Shown: one piece after another, positions 16,704 to 24,364 of the stretch
How positions within the stretch are numbered: position 1 is the first letter of the stretch
Layout: each line of letters opens with the position of its first letter
Assembly: GCF_947495255.1 (NCBI RefSeq)
Contig: NZ_CANLYI010000006.1
Location: 1-64,000, forward strand
Direction of reading: 5' to 3'
DNA length: 64,000 bases
From: an uncultured Winogradskyella sp.
GTDB taxonomy: Bacteria; Bacteroidota; Bacteroidia; Flavobacteriales; Flavobacteriaceae
Made by a program: the position numbers and the translations under genes
Notes under the pieces: generated by a model
Database searches by the model: none
What the model was told of the DNA's origin: nothing
The model's input: the letters and a program-made list of their open reading frames with translations, nothing else

Positions 16704-17369
16704 CTAAGAAACATTTTCTATTTTGCTTTCTGAAATTTTATTGAAAGTAATTAAATCACTTTCAAGTTGTTGCTTACCGTAAAGGCGTAATTTATTTACC
16801 AGAGGTCTACAACACTTTTTATATTTAGGGTTGCCACATATTGGACAATCTTTATTGGCTTCAAATTTATCACCCTTAATTGCTTTGTTAATCAAATTGA
16901 TTATATATAAAGGGTCTTTAAGTCCTAACTTTGTTCTGTAATATTGTATAATTCCAGCTTCATGATGATCATATTCACCATTTGCGTAATGACCTTTGGA
17001 TATTCTATATTGATGATTAGCGAAAAACGGATAGATAACATCTCTATAAAACTCGATTAAATTTATACCAGTGTTTCGTTTAAGAATAAGGTCATGAGTT
17101 ATATCTAAACAGCATGCGCCTTTTTTAGAAATATGAAAATCCCAATCTCGTTCAATAACGTCACTCATCTCATATACTGAAGGGATGGTGTGAGGATAGG
17201 ATGTATTTATTGTTATGAGCACTTTATAGTTTTTCCAATGTTGCTTTTTCTCGTCTACAACAGATATCTCTCCATAAAGTGCTTCACAATTATGTTTGTC
17301 AAGAGTTACATTATCAAATTTATGATAGACCTCTAAAAATTTTGCTATATCTCTTTTTAATAGCGACAT
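16704..17369 (-). CDS. E2-like (ubiquitin-conjugating fold) protein with SEC-C zinc knuckle
   Basis: A 221-residue protein. Residues about 5-120 fit a prokaryotic E2 pattern: WKNYKVLITINTSYPHTIPSV, then DWDFHISKKGACCLDI. Cys86/Cys87 are at the position of the catalytic Cys of E2 enzymes, with His79 before it. The C-terminus has a SEC-C-like zinc motif CPIC (175-178) and KKCC (184-187). It is the last gene of the cyclase operon, starting 3 bp after pycC. E2 proteins modify the cyclase in type II CBASS; here a similar role towards PycC is inferred. No E1 or deubiquitinase gene is nearby. Confidence 0.7.
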   Translation of the reverse strand: MSLLKRDIAKFLEVYHKFDNVTLDKHNCEALYGEISVVDEKKQHWKNYKVLITINTSYPHTIPSVYEMSDVIERDWDFHISKKGACCLDITHDLILKRNTGINLIEFYRDVIYPFFANHQYRISKGHYANGEYDHHEAGIIQYYRTKLGLKDPLYIINLINKAIKGDKFEANKDCPICGNPKYKKCCRPLVNKLRLYGKQQLESDLITFNKISESKIENVS

Positions 17370-17372
17370 TCT

Positions 17373-18353
17373 CTAATAATTAAAATATGGTTTACTGATT
17401 GAAGCAATTGGTACAAGATTAATAGGGTCAAGTTTTACTTTTGGACTGCCAATTGTTAGAATAACATTACCATTTTGATCTTGGACAGCGAAATCATTTT
17501 CTGTGATGTACTTTTCCCAATCAAAGTCATAATGATTGTAAAATCTACCATCTTCGTAATCCCAGATGGGTTTTGACTTTTGTTTGAAATATTTGTCATT
17601 AGACAATTGATTAAGGATGTGTTGACCAACAACGATTCCATTACTTAATGCAGTGGCTTGCATTTTAGGTGCTAAACTAGTGTGAAGACTAGAAGTAGTA
17701 ACCTCTCCAGCCTCTCCTAATCCAGAATACATCCAAAGCACTTGGTTATCATGACCTAGATCTAGACCAGCTCTGGTAAAAATATCTTTGATCCCATTGG
17801 CTTCGAAATACTCTTTAAGGTCATTTTTCACGAAATAAGTAATCAATGCAAATGCTTTTAAAGCATCTTTGGTTGCTTGTATTTTCTCGATATTTTTTCC
17901 TCCAAAATAAACCATCAAGCCATCTCCTTGAATTCTATGTACATAGCCACCACATAAATTAACAGCAAATATTGATGCTTTGACAATGCCTTCAGTTATA
18001 AGCGCAACGGTTTGCAAGGTAAATCGATTATTCAATTGAGTACTTTTTCGAACATCAACAAAACCACTAATTATCCAATGCTTTTCGGTATTAGTAGTTC
18101 CACGTAAGTATGAGAAATCTGGGTGATTTCCAAGACTGGGTAAATTATTGATTGCAGGTGTTCCGAGTCCCTTAATCAATCTTGTAGATTCATTTAAGCT
18201 TTCAAGTCCAGGAAGTTCTGCTCGTAAACCTTTTATGTAACTTAAGTCATAATCTGAATCTTCTTGATGCAGACTAAAAAGTTTATTCATTCGTTTTGGG
18301 TCTTTGTCGACCGCTTTTTTGATTACGTCCAAATAAGGATTAAAAATGTTCAT
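17373..18353 (-). CDS. Pycsar-type class III nucleotide cyclase (PycC-like)
   Basis: A 326-residue protein with a class III cyclase domain at about 90-255. The first metal Asp is Asp100 in GFVDVRKST, and the second is Asp144 in HRIQGDGLMVYFG. RAGLDLG (194-200) and the helix EVTTSSLHTSLAPKMQA (217-233) are further family landmarks. Pycsar cyclases make cCMP or cUMP upon phage infection; which one cannot be read here. The adjacent DUF5706-type membrane protein is the strongest support for a Pycsar rather than a cAMP role. The spacing is 12 bp from the effector gene and 3 bp to the E2 gene. Confidence 0.87.
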   Translation of the reverse strand: MNIFNPYLDVIKKAVDKDPKRMNKLFSLHQEDSDYDLSYIKGLRAELPGLESLNESTRLIKGLGTPAINNLPSLGNHPDFSYLRGTTNTEKHWIISGFVDVRKSTQLNNRFTLQTVALITEGIVKASIFAVNLCGGYVHRIQGDGLMVYFGGKNIEKIQATKDALKAFALITYFVKNDLKEYFEANGIKDIFTRAGLDLGHDNQVLWMYSGLGEAGEVTTSSLHTSLAPKMQATALSNGIVVGQHILNQLSNDKYFKQKSKPIWDYEDGRFYNHYDFDWEKYITENDFAVQDQNGNVILTIGSPKVKLDPINLVPIASISKPYFNY

Positions 18354-18365
18354 GGTATAGGGTTT

Positions 18366-18851
18366 TTATGAATTAATTAATATGAAATATAATGTGGGTA
18401 AAAGAAGAATGAATTGCACAACCAATAGTACACCGGCGAATTTCAATCTTGAAAATTTTGTTGTTAAACCGTTAGAAAGTATGTAGACTTGGGACCTTAA
18501 ATCTTGCAGCTCATCTTTGTCACTATAGTTTTTTGATGTACTATTGAATTCAGACCGCTTCATTTTAGAAATAGCGCCGAAATAATATAAAGAATCTGGC
18601 TTTTTTGAGAAAAAAGGTATGCTTGCTATTGAAAGTACAATTAAACTGAAAACACCAATAAATAGCAGAACACCAATGCTGACTTTACCAATTGTTGACA
18701 TGTCGCAAACAATTTCAGTTTGATTTAACAATGCAATAATACCACCAGTAATAAAAGTGTTTATTGCAATATATACAGCCGACTTATTGTTGACACTATC
18801 AAAATAGTGGTCAAATCTATCTATTGTGTATTTTAGTCTATCTTTCTCCAT
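18366..18851 (-). CDS. Pycsar effector PycTM-like membrane protein (DUF5706)
   Basis: A 161-residue protein with an N-terminal helix (about 1-20), two central membrane helices (about 24-42 and 52-75), a soluble loop with RSEFNSTSKNYSDKDEL, and a C-terminal membrane helix (about 137-158). This matches the Pycsar effector domain family (DUF5706). In known systems it binds the cyclic pyrimidine and disrupts the inner membrane, killing the infected cell. Its start overlaps the upstream LRAT gene by 14 bp, and pycC follows 12 bp after its stop. Confidence 0.85.
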   Translation of the reverse strand: MEKDRLKYTIDRFDHYFDSVNNKSAVYIAINTFITGGIIALLNQTEIVCDMSTIGKVSIGVLLFIGVFSLIVLSIASIPFFSKKPDSLYYFGAISKMKRSEFNSTSKNYSDKDELQDLRSQVYILSNGLTTKFSRLKFAGVLLVVQFILLLPTLYFILINS

Positions 18852-19263
18852 CGTTACTTGCTATTATTTGTATTGTAACCAAACCAGCAGCTATCCAAAG
18901 ACCATTCTTAACTTGGTTGCTGGATTCTTTACCATATTGAACCCAATTAGCAAAATGCTCGCAATTAAAGCCCAGAAAACTATATTTATGTCCGAGTTTT
19001 TGTCTAGCTCTTATTATGGCATGTTGTACTTGAAAATGATTGCCATTAAAGCGTCTTATTTTTACAGGTTCATATTCTTGTAGCAATTCAAGTAATTCTG
19101 AATGAAAGACTTGTTTTACACTGCCTTTCAAGTTTCCTATGAAGACTCCATTTCCGAGGTGTACTATGTAATGGTCTAGTATGCGACCTAAACCACTTTT
19201 CTTTTTGGCTACAATAACATCTATTGGTTGCAAGCCATTAATTAACTGCAAATAATTTGTCAT
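18838..19263 (-). CDS. LRAT-fold protein with C-terminal membrane helix
   Basis: A 141-residue protein of the LRAT branch of the NlpC/P60 superfamily. The catalytic His is His31 in DHYIVHLGNGVFIG, and the nucleophile is Cys101 in the hallmark NCEHFANWV. A hydrophobic C-terminal helix (about 121-135) would anchor it in the membrane, as in eukaryotic LRAT/PLAAT enzymes that act on phospholipids. It is translationally coupled to the PycTM gene (14-bp overlap), so it is part of the defence operon. Possible roles are lipid acyl transfer or phospholipase activity acting with the membrane effector, or peptide cleavage. Confidence 0.78.
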   Translation of the reverse strand: MTNYLQLINGLQPIDVIVAKKKSGLGRILDHYIVHLGNGVFIGNLKGSVKQVFHSELLELLQEYEPVKIRRFNGNHFQVQHAIIRARQKLGHKYSFLGFNCEHFANWVQYGKESSNQVKNGLWIAAGLVTIQIIASNDGER

Positions 19264-19271
19264 AACTAATT

Positions 19272-19397
19272 CTATTTTCCTTTACTATCTTTTCTATTGC
19301 TTCTAATATGCTCCTTAATAGTTATTGTTTTACCATTAACCTTTCTCTTGTGTTCTGGTATCCTATTGAATTTTTTACCTGTTGAATCTTTTGCCAT
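19272..19397 (-). CDS. 41-residue basic protein heading the Pycsar-like operon
   Basis: A short ATG frame of 41 codons, MAKDSTGKKFNRIPEHKRKV at its start, ending 8 bp before the LRAT gene. About one third of the residues are Lys or Arg, with a conserved-looking NGKTITIKEHIRSN segment. The position at the head of a tight operon and the sensible start and stop support coding. Function unknown: a nucleic-acid-binding small protein or a modification target are possible. The final residues SKGK do not give a di-Gly tail, so a classical ubiquitin-like protein is unlikely. Confidence 0.55.
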   Translation of the reverse strand: MAKDSTGKKFNRIPEHKRKVNGKTITIKEHIRSNRKDSKGK

Positions 19398-19507
19398 AAT
19401 TTTTGTTTTTAAGTTTATAAGGATTTTTTATTATATTTGAATCTCCCTATTAATTATTTGCTAGTATTTTATTGTTTTAACCAAAGGCTATATGTGCCCA
19501 GCTACTC

Positions 19508-19541
19508 ATATACCCTAATAGATATATCCGTTTTGGTATAT
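19508..19541. promoter_or_regulatory. Inverted repeat upstream of the sigma-like gene
   Basis: ATATACC (19508-19514) and GGTATAT (19535-19541) are an exact 7-bp inverted repeat with a 20-bp spacer. The right arm ends 2 bp before the ATG at 19544. It lies in the 146-bp gap between the divergent Pycsar-like operon and the sigma/ImmA trio, so one regulator could act on both. Confidence 0.35.
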
Positions 19542-19543
19542 AA

Positions 19544-20227
19544 ATGAATACAGATCTGAATCAAGACATAGATTTTGAAAAAATACCTAGTATAGAATTG
19601 CTTGAGTATATTTCTTTCAAAGATGAATTTCCTGCAGAAGCACAGAGTGCCTTTGTGGAATTTTGCTTCAGGTTTGAGAAAGAATTAAAGCGTAAATCAG
19701 AAATCTATTGTAATAAGTATGGATACAGTGAAGTTGTTGCTTTGGAAATAGCACATTGCACTTTTTCAAGAGTTTGGAAATATGGAAGTTTCAATAAAGA
19801 AAAAGCTAAATCCAATGATATGGATAAAGCCATACTATTATGGATGTATCCTATCGTATTTACCCAAATCATAAAGTATGGAAAAGAAAATACTTGTGCA
19901 GAACCGACAGAGGAAGAAGACTTAAGTTTAATTAATAATGCAGAAGAATTGGCTGAAAAATTGGATATCATCAATGTTGAAGCCAAAAGAGAAGTTGTTG
20001 CTAAATTAAAGACAATTGAAAGGGCTTTAACTCAATTGACAGTTAAACACCGTATTATTTATTTTACATATAGAGGATACAAAAAACAAGGAAAGAAAGT
20101 ACCTCGAACAATTACTGCTCTGTTAAGAGAAAAGCTCTCATTAACTCAGAAATCTGTAAATACTTATTATGGAGATGCTGAAAGACACATTACAACCTAT
20201 TTAAATATTATCAATGGCAAAGCTTAA
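19544..20227 (+). CDS. Sigma-factor-like protein
   Basis: A 227-residue protein with an ECF-sigma-like outline. The N-terminal helical part (about 30-110) resembles sigma region 2, including YSEVVALEIAHCTFSRVW. After an acidic linker (EPTEEEDLSL), a C-terminal helix-turn-helix resembles region 4 (LTQLTVKHRIIYFTYRG ... LTQKSVNTYYGDAERHI). It opens a three-gene operon ending in an ImmA/IrrE protease; its end overlaps the next gene by 14 bp. It could be a transcription factor controlled by proteolysis. Assignment is by pattern only. Confidence 0.6.
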   Translation: MNTDLNQDIDFEKIPSIELLEYISFKDEFPAEAQSAFVEFCFRFEKELKRKSEIYCNKYGYSEVVALEIAHCTFSRVWKYGSFNKEKAKSNDMDKAILLWMYPIVFTQIIKYGKENTCAEPTEEEDLSLINNAEELAEKLDIINVEAKREVVAKLKTIERALTQLTVKHRIIYFTYRGYKKQGKKVPRTITALLREKLSLTQKSVNTYYGDAERHITTYLNIINGKA

Positions 20228-20552
20228 AAAAATAGAGCTTATTGAAATTGAACAATTAGATACTTGGCTGAGTTCAACTGGTTTTCTGTTCCCAAGTAGT
20301 GAACTTGAATTAGATAGATTTAATAAGCTTTATGAAGACTATAATTATAAATTAGATAATTTTCATTTAGATCCAATCTCAATTATCAATAATACATTCC
20401 ATAGAGAACCAAAGGTTATTACTATGTTCGAAAGTGACGTTGATAAAGAAATAGAAGGTTTGAGAATGGTTGCTAGAAAAGGTAATCAGAATCTGCCTCA
20501 GCATATTATAGAAAAAATGCGTAAAAAACATAATCAAGATCCAAGTGATTAA
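20214..20552 (+). CDS. Small hypothetical protein between sigma-like and ImmA genes
   Basis: A 112-residue soluble, charged protein with no recognised domain. It starts inside the end of the sigma-like gene (14-bp overlap) and ends inside the start of the protease gene (8-bp overlap). Such tight coupling suggests stoichiometric production. A role as inhibitor, adaptor or substrate of the protease would fit other ImmA operons but is not shown by the sequence. Confidence 0.65.
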   Translation: MAKLKKIELIEIEQLDTWLSSTGFLFPSSELELDRFNKLYEDYNYKLDNFHLDPISIINNTFHREPKVITMFESDVDKEIEGLRMVARKGNQNLPQHIIEKMRKKHNQDPSD

Positions 20553-21339
20553 TAAAAGCAAAAGCCTTAGCATAAAAAATCTAGCTGAAGTAATTGCTTT
20601 AGAATATAAGGATAAGATAACTCCGCTTGATAAGATTATTGAAGATGAAGGTTTAAAAGTATTCTATGATAGTTATGGAAAAGATACTTTTGATGGGATG
20701 ACTCTATATGAAAATGGAAAATTTTCTATTCATATAAATACTGATTTAGGGAACTTGCATAATTCCGCCCGAGGCCGATTTACATTGGGACACGAGCTTG
20801 GGCATTACTACATTGATTCGCACAGAATAGGTTTGAAAAAAGGATTATTGAAGCCGCATCCCTCTAGAACTAATCGAAAACAATTTAATCAAATTGAACA
20901 CGAAGCAGATTTTTTTGCATCTTGCTTATTAATGCCTGAAGAAAGATTTAATAAGGATTTTCAAAAGAAACCATTTAATATTGGATTAATTGATTTTTTG
21001 AAAGAAGAATATAAAGTTAGCCGAACAGCTTGCGCCTTCAGGTTTGCTGATATAGGGAATCATTCAATAATGATAATCTACGGAGAGGCAGGTAAGATTA
21101 AATGGTATAATTGTAGCGAAGGGTTCCTTTATAAATACCTTCTCTATGAAAAGACTGTAGCTCCCAATACAGTAATGGGAGAATTCTATAAAGATATCAA
21201 AGATGATATCTTTAAAACAGAAGAGATTTGGGCTGTAGATATTTTTAAGTATGTAAAGGATGATGACATAAATAAAAAATTTCTTGAGCATTGTATTACA
21301 TATAAGAATAAGGCTCTTAGTATTATTTGGGGGGATTAA
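20545..21339 (+). CDS. ImmA/IrrE-family metallopeptidase
   Basis: A 264-residue protein with a GTG start overlapping the previous gene. The zinc motif is HELGH in RFTLGHELGHYYIDSH (about 80-95), and the third ligand is in EHEADFFASCLLMP (about 115-130), both typical of ImmA/IrrE. Family members cleave XRE-type repressors to switch on ICE or prophage genes, or damage responses. The C-terminal 100 residues form a separate domain without known motif. It could release the sigma-like protein or another regulator on this element. Confidence 0.83.
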   Translation: MINKSKSLSIKNLAEVIALEYKDKITPLDKIIEDEGLKVFYDSYGKDTFDGMTLYENGKFSIHINTDLGNLHNSARGRFTLGHELGHYYIDSHRIGLKKGLLKPHPSRTNRKQFNQIEHEADFFASCLLMPEERFNKDFQKKPFNIGLIDFLKEEYKVSRTACAFRFADIGNHSIMIIYGEAGKIKWYNCSEGFLYKYLLYEKTVAPNTVMGEFYKDIKDDIFKTEEIWAVDIFKYVKDDDINKKFLEHCITYKNKALSIIWGD

Positions 21340-22454
21340 ACCTTAATCTTCCCCCAAACCAAAGGATGCGCACTAGCAGCCACATTTTTATTAGAAACAG
21401 ATTTGTAGATAGACCATTGTGGTTGTTTTTCTGGCCACATCGCTTTACGATTTAAACCACACGAAGTTATCTTACCAAATAGAGAAGGGGAGAAGAGCAT
21501 ATAATCGTTTTGCTTAATATTTACACCCATACGATAAGCACCAAGTCTAAAATAATTAGCATCATTCCCTTTATCAGAATCCACGTGAAAAGAGTGATGT
21601 TTAGTAATGTCTTTTAAGTCTGTGTCTTGGATTATTGGAGATAAAGAATTGCAATAAGGAGGAGCATTAAATGTGCCTGCAATGATGATATTGGTTTTAC
21701 CTTCTGCTTTAAGCTGATTATAAATCGCTGCAATTCGGGTAACTTGATTTTTTCTAATGGTGTCAGAATAGGTTTTATCTTGTTTGTCTTTTATGAGGTA
21801 GACATTGAGCAGCCAAATTGTTTTTTTGGAAGGTGTGGTAATTTCATATACGATGAGGTTTTTACCATCGTCGTTTAGGGTGGTGTTGATGTTGTGCGTT
21901 CTCACAGACTCAAGATGATACCCTTCTCTAAGCGCAATACCCATTTCTAAACTATTCATATCATTGCCTTGTATGACAAATGATTGTGGATACGGTTGAC
22001 ATCCATATTTTGGAAGGATAAGCTGATTGAATTCTTCAAAAGAGGCTCTGTCTTCAATTTCTTGTAATAACAAAATATCAGGATTTACATTAGCAATAAC
22101 CCGTGCTTTGTGATCTGTTGCCTTCGATTGGATGGGAATAGTTTGAAGTTCCACCCAACCATTCCAATTGGTAATATCATTTGCTTTATTTTCTAAAGAA
22201 TGACTTAAGCCTTTCATATAGAGAAATCCTGCTTTTCTTCGTAAAATAGCATAAGGGCGAGGGCTTGGTTTTTCAAAACCAATGAGAAATGATAACTCTT
22301 TAATGCGGTCTTGTTGGTTCAAAGATTTAGAAGAATGAAGCATTAAAGCATCAAGTTCATGTACCCAATCGTTGATATTCTTTCCATAAGGTTTTTCTAG
22401 AAGACTTTTGTCTCTGTGAAATAAATTCTGAATGTTAAAGGTGGCGATTTTCAT
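21336..22454 (-). CDS. Endonuclease/exonuclease/phosphatase-fold protein with altered active site
   Basis: A 372-residue EEP (DNase I-like) protein. It keeps the N-terminal MKIATFNIQNLF and the Glu motif LLLQEIEDR. The usual GDFN motif, however, reads AGTFNAPP, and the usual C-terminal SDHxP reads SAHPLV. Two catalytic Asp positions therefore appear replaced. It may have lost hydrolysis, use a different mechanism, or act on a different substrate. It overlaps the convergent ImmA gene by 4 bp and is followed upstream by the ATPase/replication genes, with an 11-bp gap. Confidence 0.78.
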   Translation of the reverse strand: MKIATFNIQNLFHRDKSLLEKPYGKNINDWVHELDALMLHSSKSLNQQDRIKELSFLIGFEKPSPRPYAILRRKAGFLYMKGLSHSLENKANDITNWNGWVELQTIPIQSKATDHKARVIANVNPDILLLQEIEDRASFEEFNQLILPKYGCQPYPQSFVIQGNDMNSLEMGIALREGYHLESVRTHNINTTLNDDGKNLIVYEITTPSKKTIWLLNVYLIKDKQDKTYSDTIRKNQVTRIAAIYNQLKAEGKTNIIIAGTFNAPPYCNSLSPIIQDTDLKDITKHHSFHVDSDKGNDANYFRLGAYRMGVNIKQNDYMLFSPSLFGKITSCGLNRKAMWPEKQPQWSIYKSVSNKNVAASAHPLVWGKIKV

Positions 22455-22465
22455 AATACGTGTTT

Positions 22466-23122
22466 TTATTTGCGTTTATCATTGGTGTTTTCATCAAAGG
22501 GAATAAGGTTGAATAGCTCGCGCATACGACTTCGGACGCGATGACCATATAAATCTTCCAATTCTTGAGCATTTAGATTTGTGGTGGCATGTGTTTTTAT
22601 CTTGTGGTCTATAAAAAGCTCATGACGCGAGATCAGAATTTCGCCCATAACATTACAGTCTTTTCCATAATGTCGTCCCATAGGTTCAACACCTAAATCA
22701 TCGAAGCAAAAGAATTGTCTACAGCCATAATCTTCAATAGTTTTATAACCAATATGATTAAACCCAAATACAATATTTCTACAAGGAATTAAAATATATG
22801 GTTTTTGTAGAGGGACGATATGTTTTAGCAATAACATTAAGCTTGTTTTACCGCAGCCCACAGGGCCGGAAAGTAGAATGCCTTTGTTGATGTCAATATC
22901 ATTTTTAGCGCAATTGTCTTCATCTTTTATAACGTAATGACAGAGTTTTAAAATAATGTCGTGGTCTGCTTCATAGATTTTAAAACGGTTACCGAATAGC
23001 AATTTTCCTTTAATATCGAGGTAAATTAATATTTTTTCAAAGTCATAAATCACTTCTTTGCCATTTAAGGATCCAATAGAATATTCTATGTTTTGTTCAA
23101 TGAGTTTACAAGGGTTGACCAT
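22466..23122 (-). CDS. DnaC/IstB-like AAA+ ATPase
   Basis: A 218-residue ATPase. Walker A GPVGCGKT lies at 86-93, a Walker B-like FFCFDDLGVEP at about 137-147, and an arginine-rich sensor/finger region near GHRVRSRMRELF. The layout resembles helicase loaders of the DnaC/IstB group. It overlaps the upstream DnaD-like gene by 17 bp, so the two probably act together in replicating the excised or transferred element. Confidence 0.82.
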   Translation of the reverse strand: MVNPCKLIEQNIEYSIGSLNGKEVIYDFEKILIYLDIKGKLLFGNRFKIYEADHDIILKLCHYVIKDEDNCAKNDIDINKGILLSGPVGCGKTSLMLLLKHIVPLQKPYILIPCRNIVFGFNHIGYKTIEDYGCRQFFCFDDLGVEPMGRHYGKDCNVMGEILISRHELFIDHKIKTHATTNLNAQELEDLYGHRVRSRMRELFNLIPFDENTNDKRK

Positions 23123-23753
23123 AATTTTTTTGTTTTGAGGTTCTCAAGTTGTCCTTTTTATGAAACACTGCATTTTTAGTTTCAAGTTCCTTTGCTTTAA
23201 GCATCCAATTACTGGCGCTGGCTTGCCAATCTTCAATTTTTATTTTACCACCAATTTTCCAACCAATCGCTTGATAGTGATTGTAAAATTTTGAAGCTTC
23301 AATCGATGGCCATTTTTTACTTTTAAAAAAAACAAAAACTTCAAATTCATTTTTTGGTAGCTTAGTTTTATTTATGTTTTCTTTTTGTTTAGTAATGTTT
23401 GTATTAGGTACTAATGCTTGTTCAGTGCTTGTTTCATGCTTGTTTAGAACTTGTTTAGAGCTTGTATCAAAAATGAGCATCCTAATTTTGCTCCCTTTAT
23501 AGGGGTTATGAGATGGCAAATAATGTATGTAGTCCCAACTGTTTAATTGCTTAAGGCAACGATGATAGGTTGCTTTTGATCCAATTTTAGATTGTAACAT
23601 AATTTCTTGTCTATCCATATAAAATTCTTTTGGAAACCGGTTAACGTTCCAACATTGAAATAGTGCCATATATAAACTGACATGTGTTGGATTTAATCGC
23701 TTATCTAAATAGAATATTTGAAATATTGAATTGAGATGTTTTATATAGTTCAT
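23106..23753 (-). CDS. Replication-initiator-like winged-helix protein
   Basis: A 215-residue protein. The N-terminal 100 residues look like a winged helix of the type seen in plasmid replication and DnaD-like proteins (LNPTHVSLYMALFQCWNV, then GSKATYHRCLKQLNSWDYI). A low-complexity linker precedes a C-terminal helical segment with PSIEASKFYNHYQAIGWK and WQASASNWML. This is a known arrangement on Bacteroidetes elements. The downstream gene is a helicase-loader-like ATPase, supporting a replication role. Confidence 0.72.
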   Translation of the reverse strand: MNYIKHLNSIFQIFYLDKRLNPTHVSLYMALFQCWNVNRFPKEFYMDRQEIMLQSKIGSKATYHRCLKQLNSWDYIHYLPSHNPYKGSKIRMLIFDTSSKQVLNKHETSTEQALVPNTNITKQKENINKTKLPKNEFEVFVFFKSKKWPSIEASKFYNHYQAIGWKIGGKIKIEDWQASASNWMLKAKELETKNAVFHKKDNLRTSKQKNYGQPL

Positions 23754-23761
23754 AAAGCGTT

Positions 23762-24040
23762 TTAAATGGTATTGTCCACGCGGTTCTTATCCATTACCTT
23801 TTGAATTTCTGCGGCGTCATAGTATATAATACCTCCAACCTTCGTAAAAGGAAGGGTGCCATTTACTCTGAGATTCTGTAATGTGCCTGGACTAATTTTG
23901 AGTAAATCCATGAGTTCTGAAGATTTTATATATTTCTTCAGTTGGCCTTGTGATTGTTTGCTGAGAATGTGTTTAATATCAGAGAGTAATTCTAATTTAA
24001 ATTCTCTGAGATCATCGGTCGTGATTATAGTTGCTGGCAT
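23762..24040 (-). CDS. Excisionase-like helix-turn-helix protein
   Basis: A 92-residue protein with a MerR/Xis-like HTH in its second half: LMDLLKISPGTLQNLRVNGT and PFTKVGGIIYYDAAEIQKVM. Such proteins act as excisionases or local regulators in CTnDOT-type elements. It is 8 bp upstream of the DnaD-like gene and is the first gene of the 24040-21336 unit. The preceding 324 bp (24041-24364) contains no gene; it would hold the promoter and has an 11-bp palindrome CCCAACTTGGG at 24342-24352. Confidence 0.8.
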   Translation of the reverse strand: MPATIITTDDLREFKLELLSDIKHILSKQSQGQLKKYIKSSELMDLLKISPGTLQNLRVNGTLPFTKVGGIIYYDAAEIQKVMDKNRVDNTI

Positions 24041-24341
24041 AATAAAAGGGTTTTAAAGAAAGAGACTAAAAAATGGTCTTAAAACATTTTGATAGTTTCT
24101 ATCTCGATTTAGCTCACGACCATTACTATTTGACTAAATTAATGTTCGTGAATCTGTTGATTTGACTTTCGTTATGCAAATTTGTGGGTGATTATTCTAT
24201 TGTCTTCAATAGTTTATCCAGAGATGGGAGTTTTTTTTAATATAAGTTTTGAATAGTTTTGGAGATGAGAAGGGCGAGTTCAATAAATTTATTGCCCTAT
24301 TTTGTATTAAAAATAATGGAGTTTTTAGGAGGTATGGTATT

Positions 24342-24352
24342 CCCAACTTGGG
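24342..24352. promoter_or_regulatory. Short palindrome downstream of rteC
   Basis: CCCAA, C, TTGGG: an odd-centred palindrome 12 bp past the rteC stop codon, in the regulatory gap before the excisionase-like gene. It could be part of a regulator site or a weak terminator; the evidence is positional only. Confidence 0.25.
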
Positions 24353-24364
24353 GAAAACTTAGGG

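Noticed and set aside
19272-19397. 41-residue protein as a ubiquitin-like modifier for the E2
   Set aside because: Too short for the beta-grasp fold and without a C-terminal Gly-Gly.
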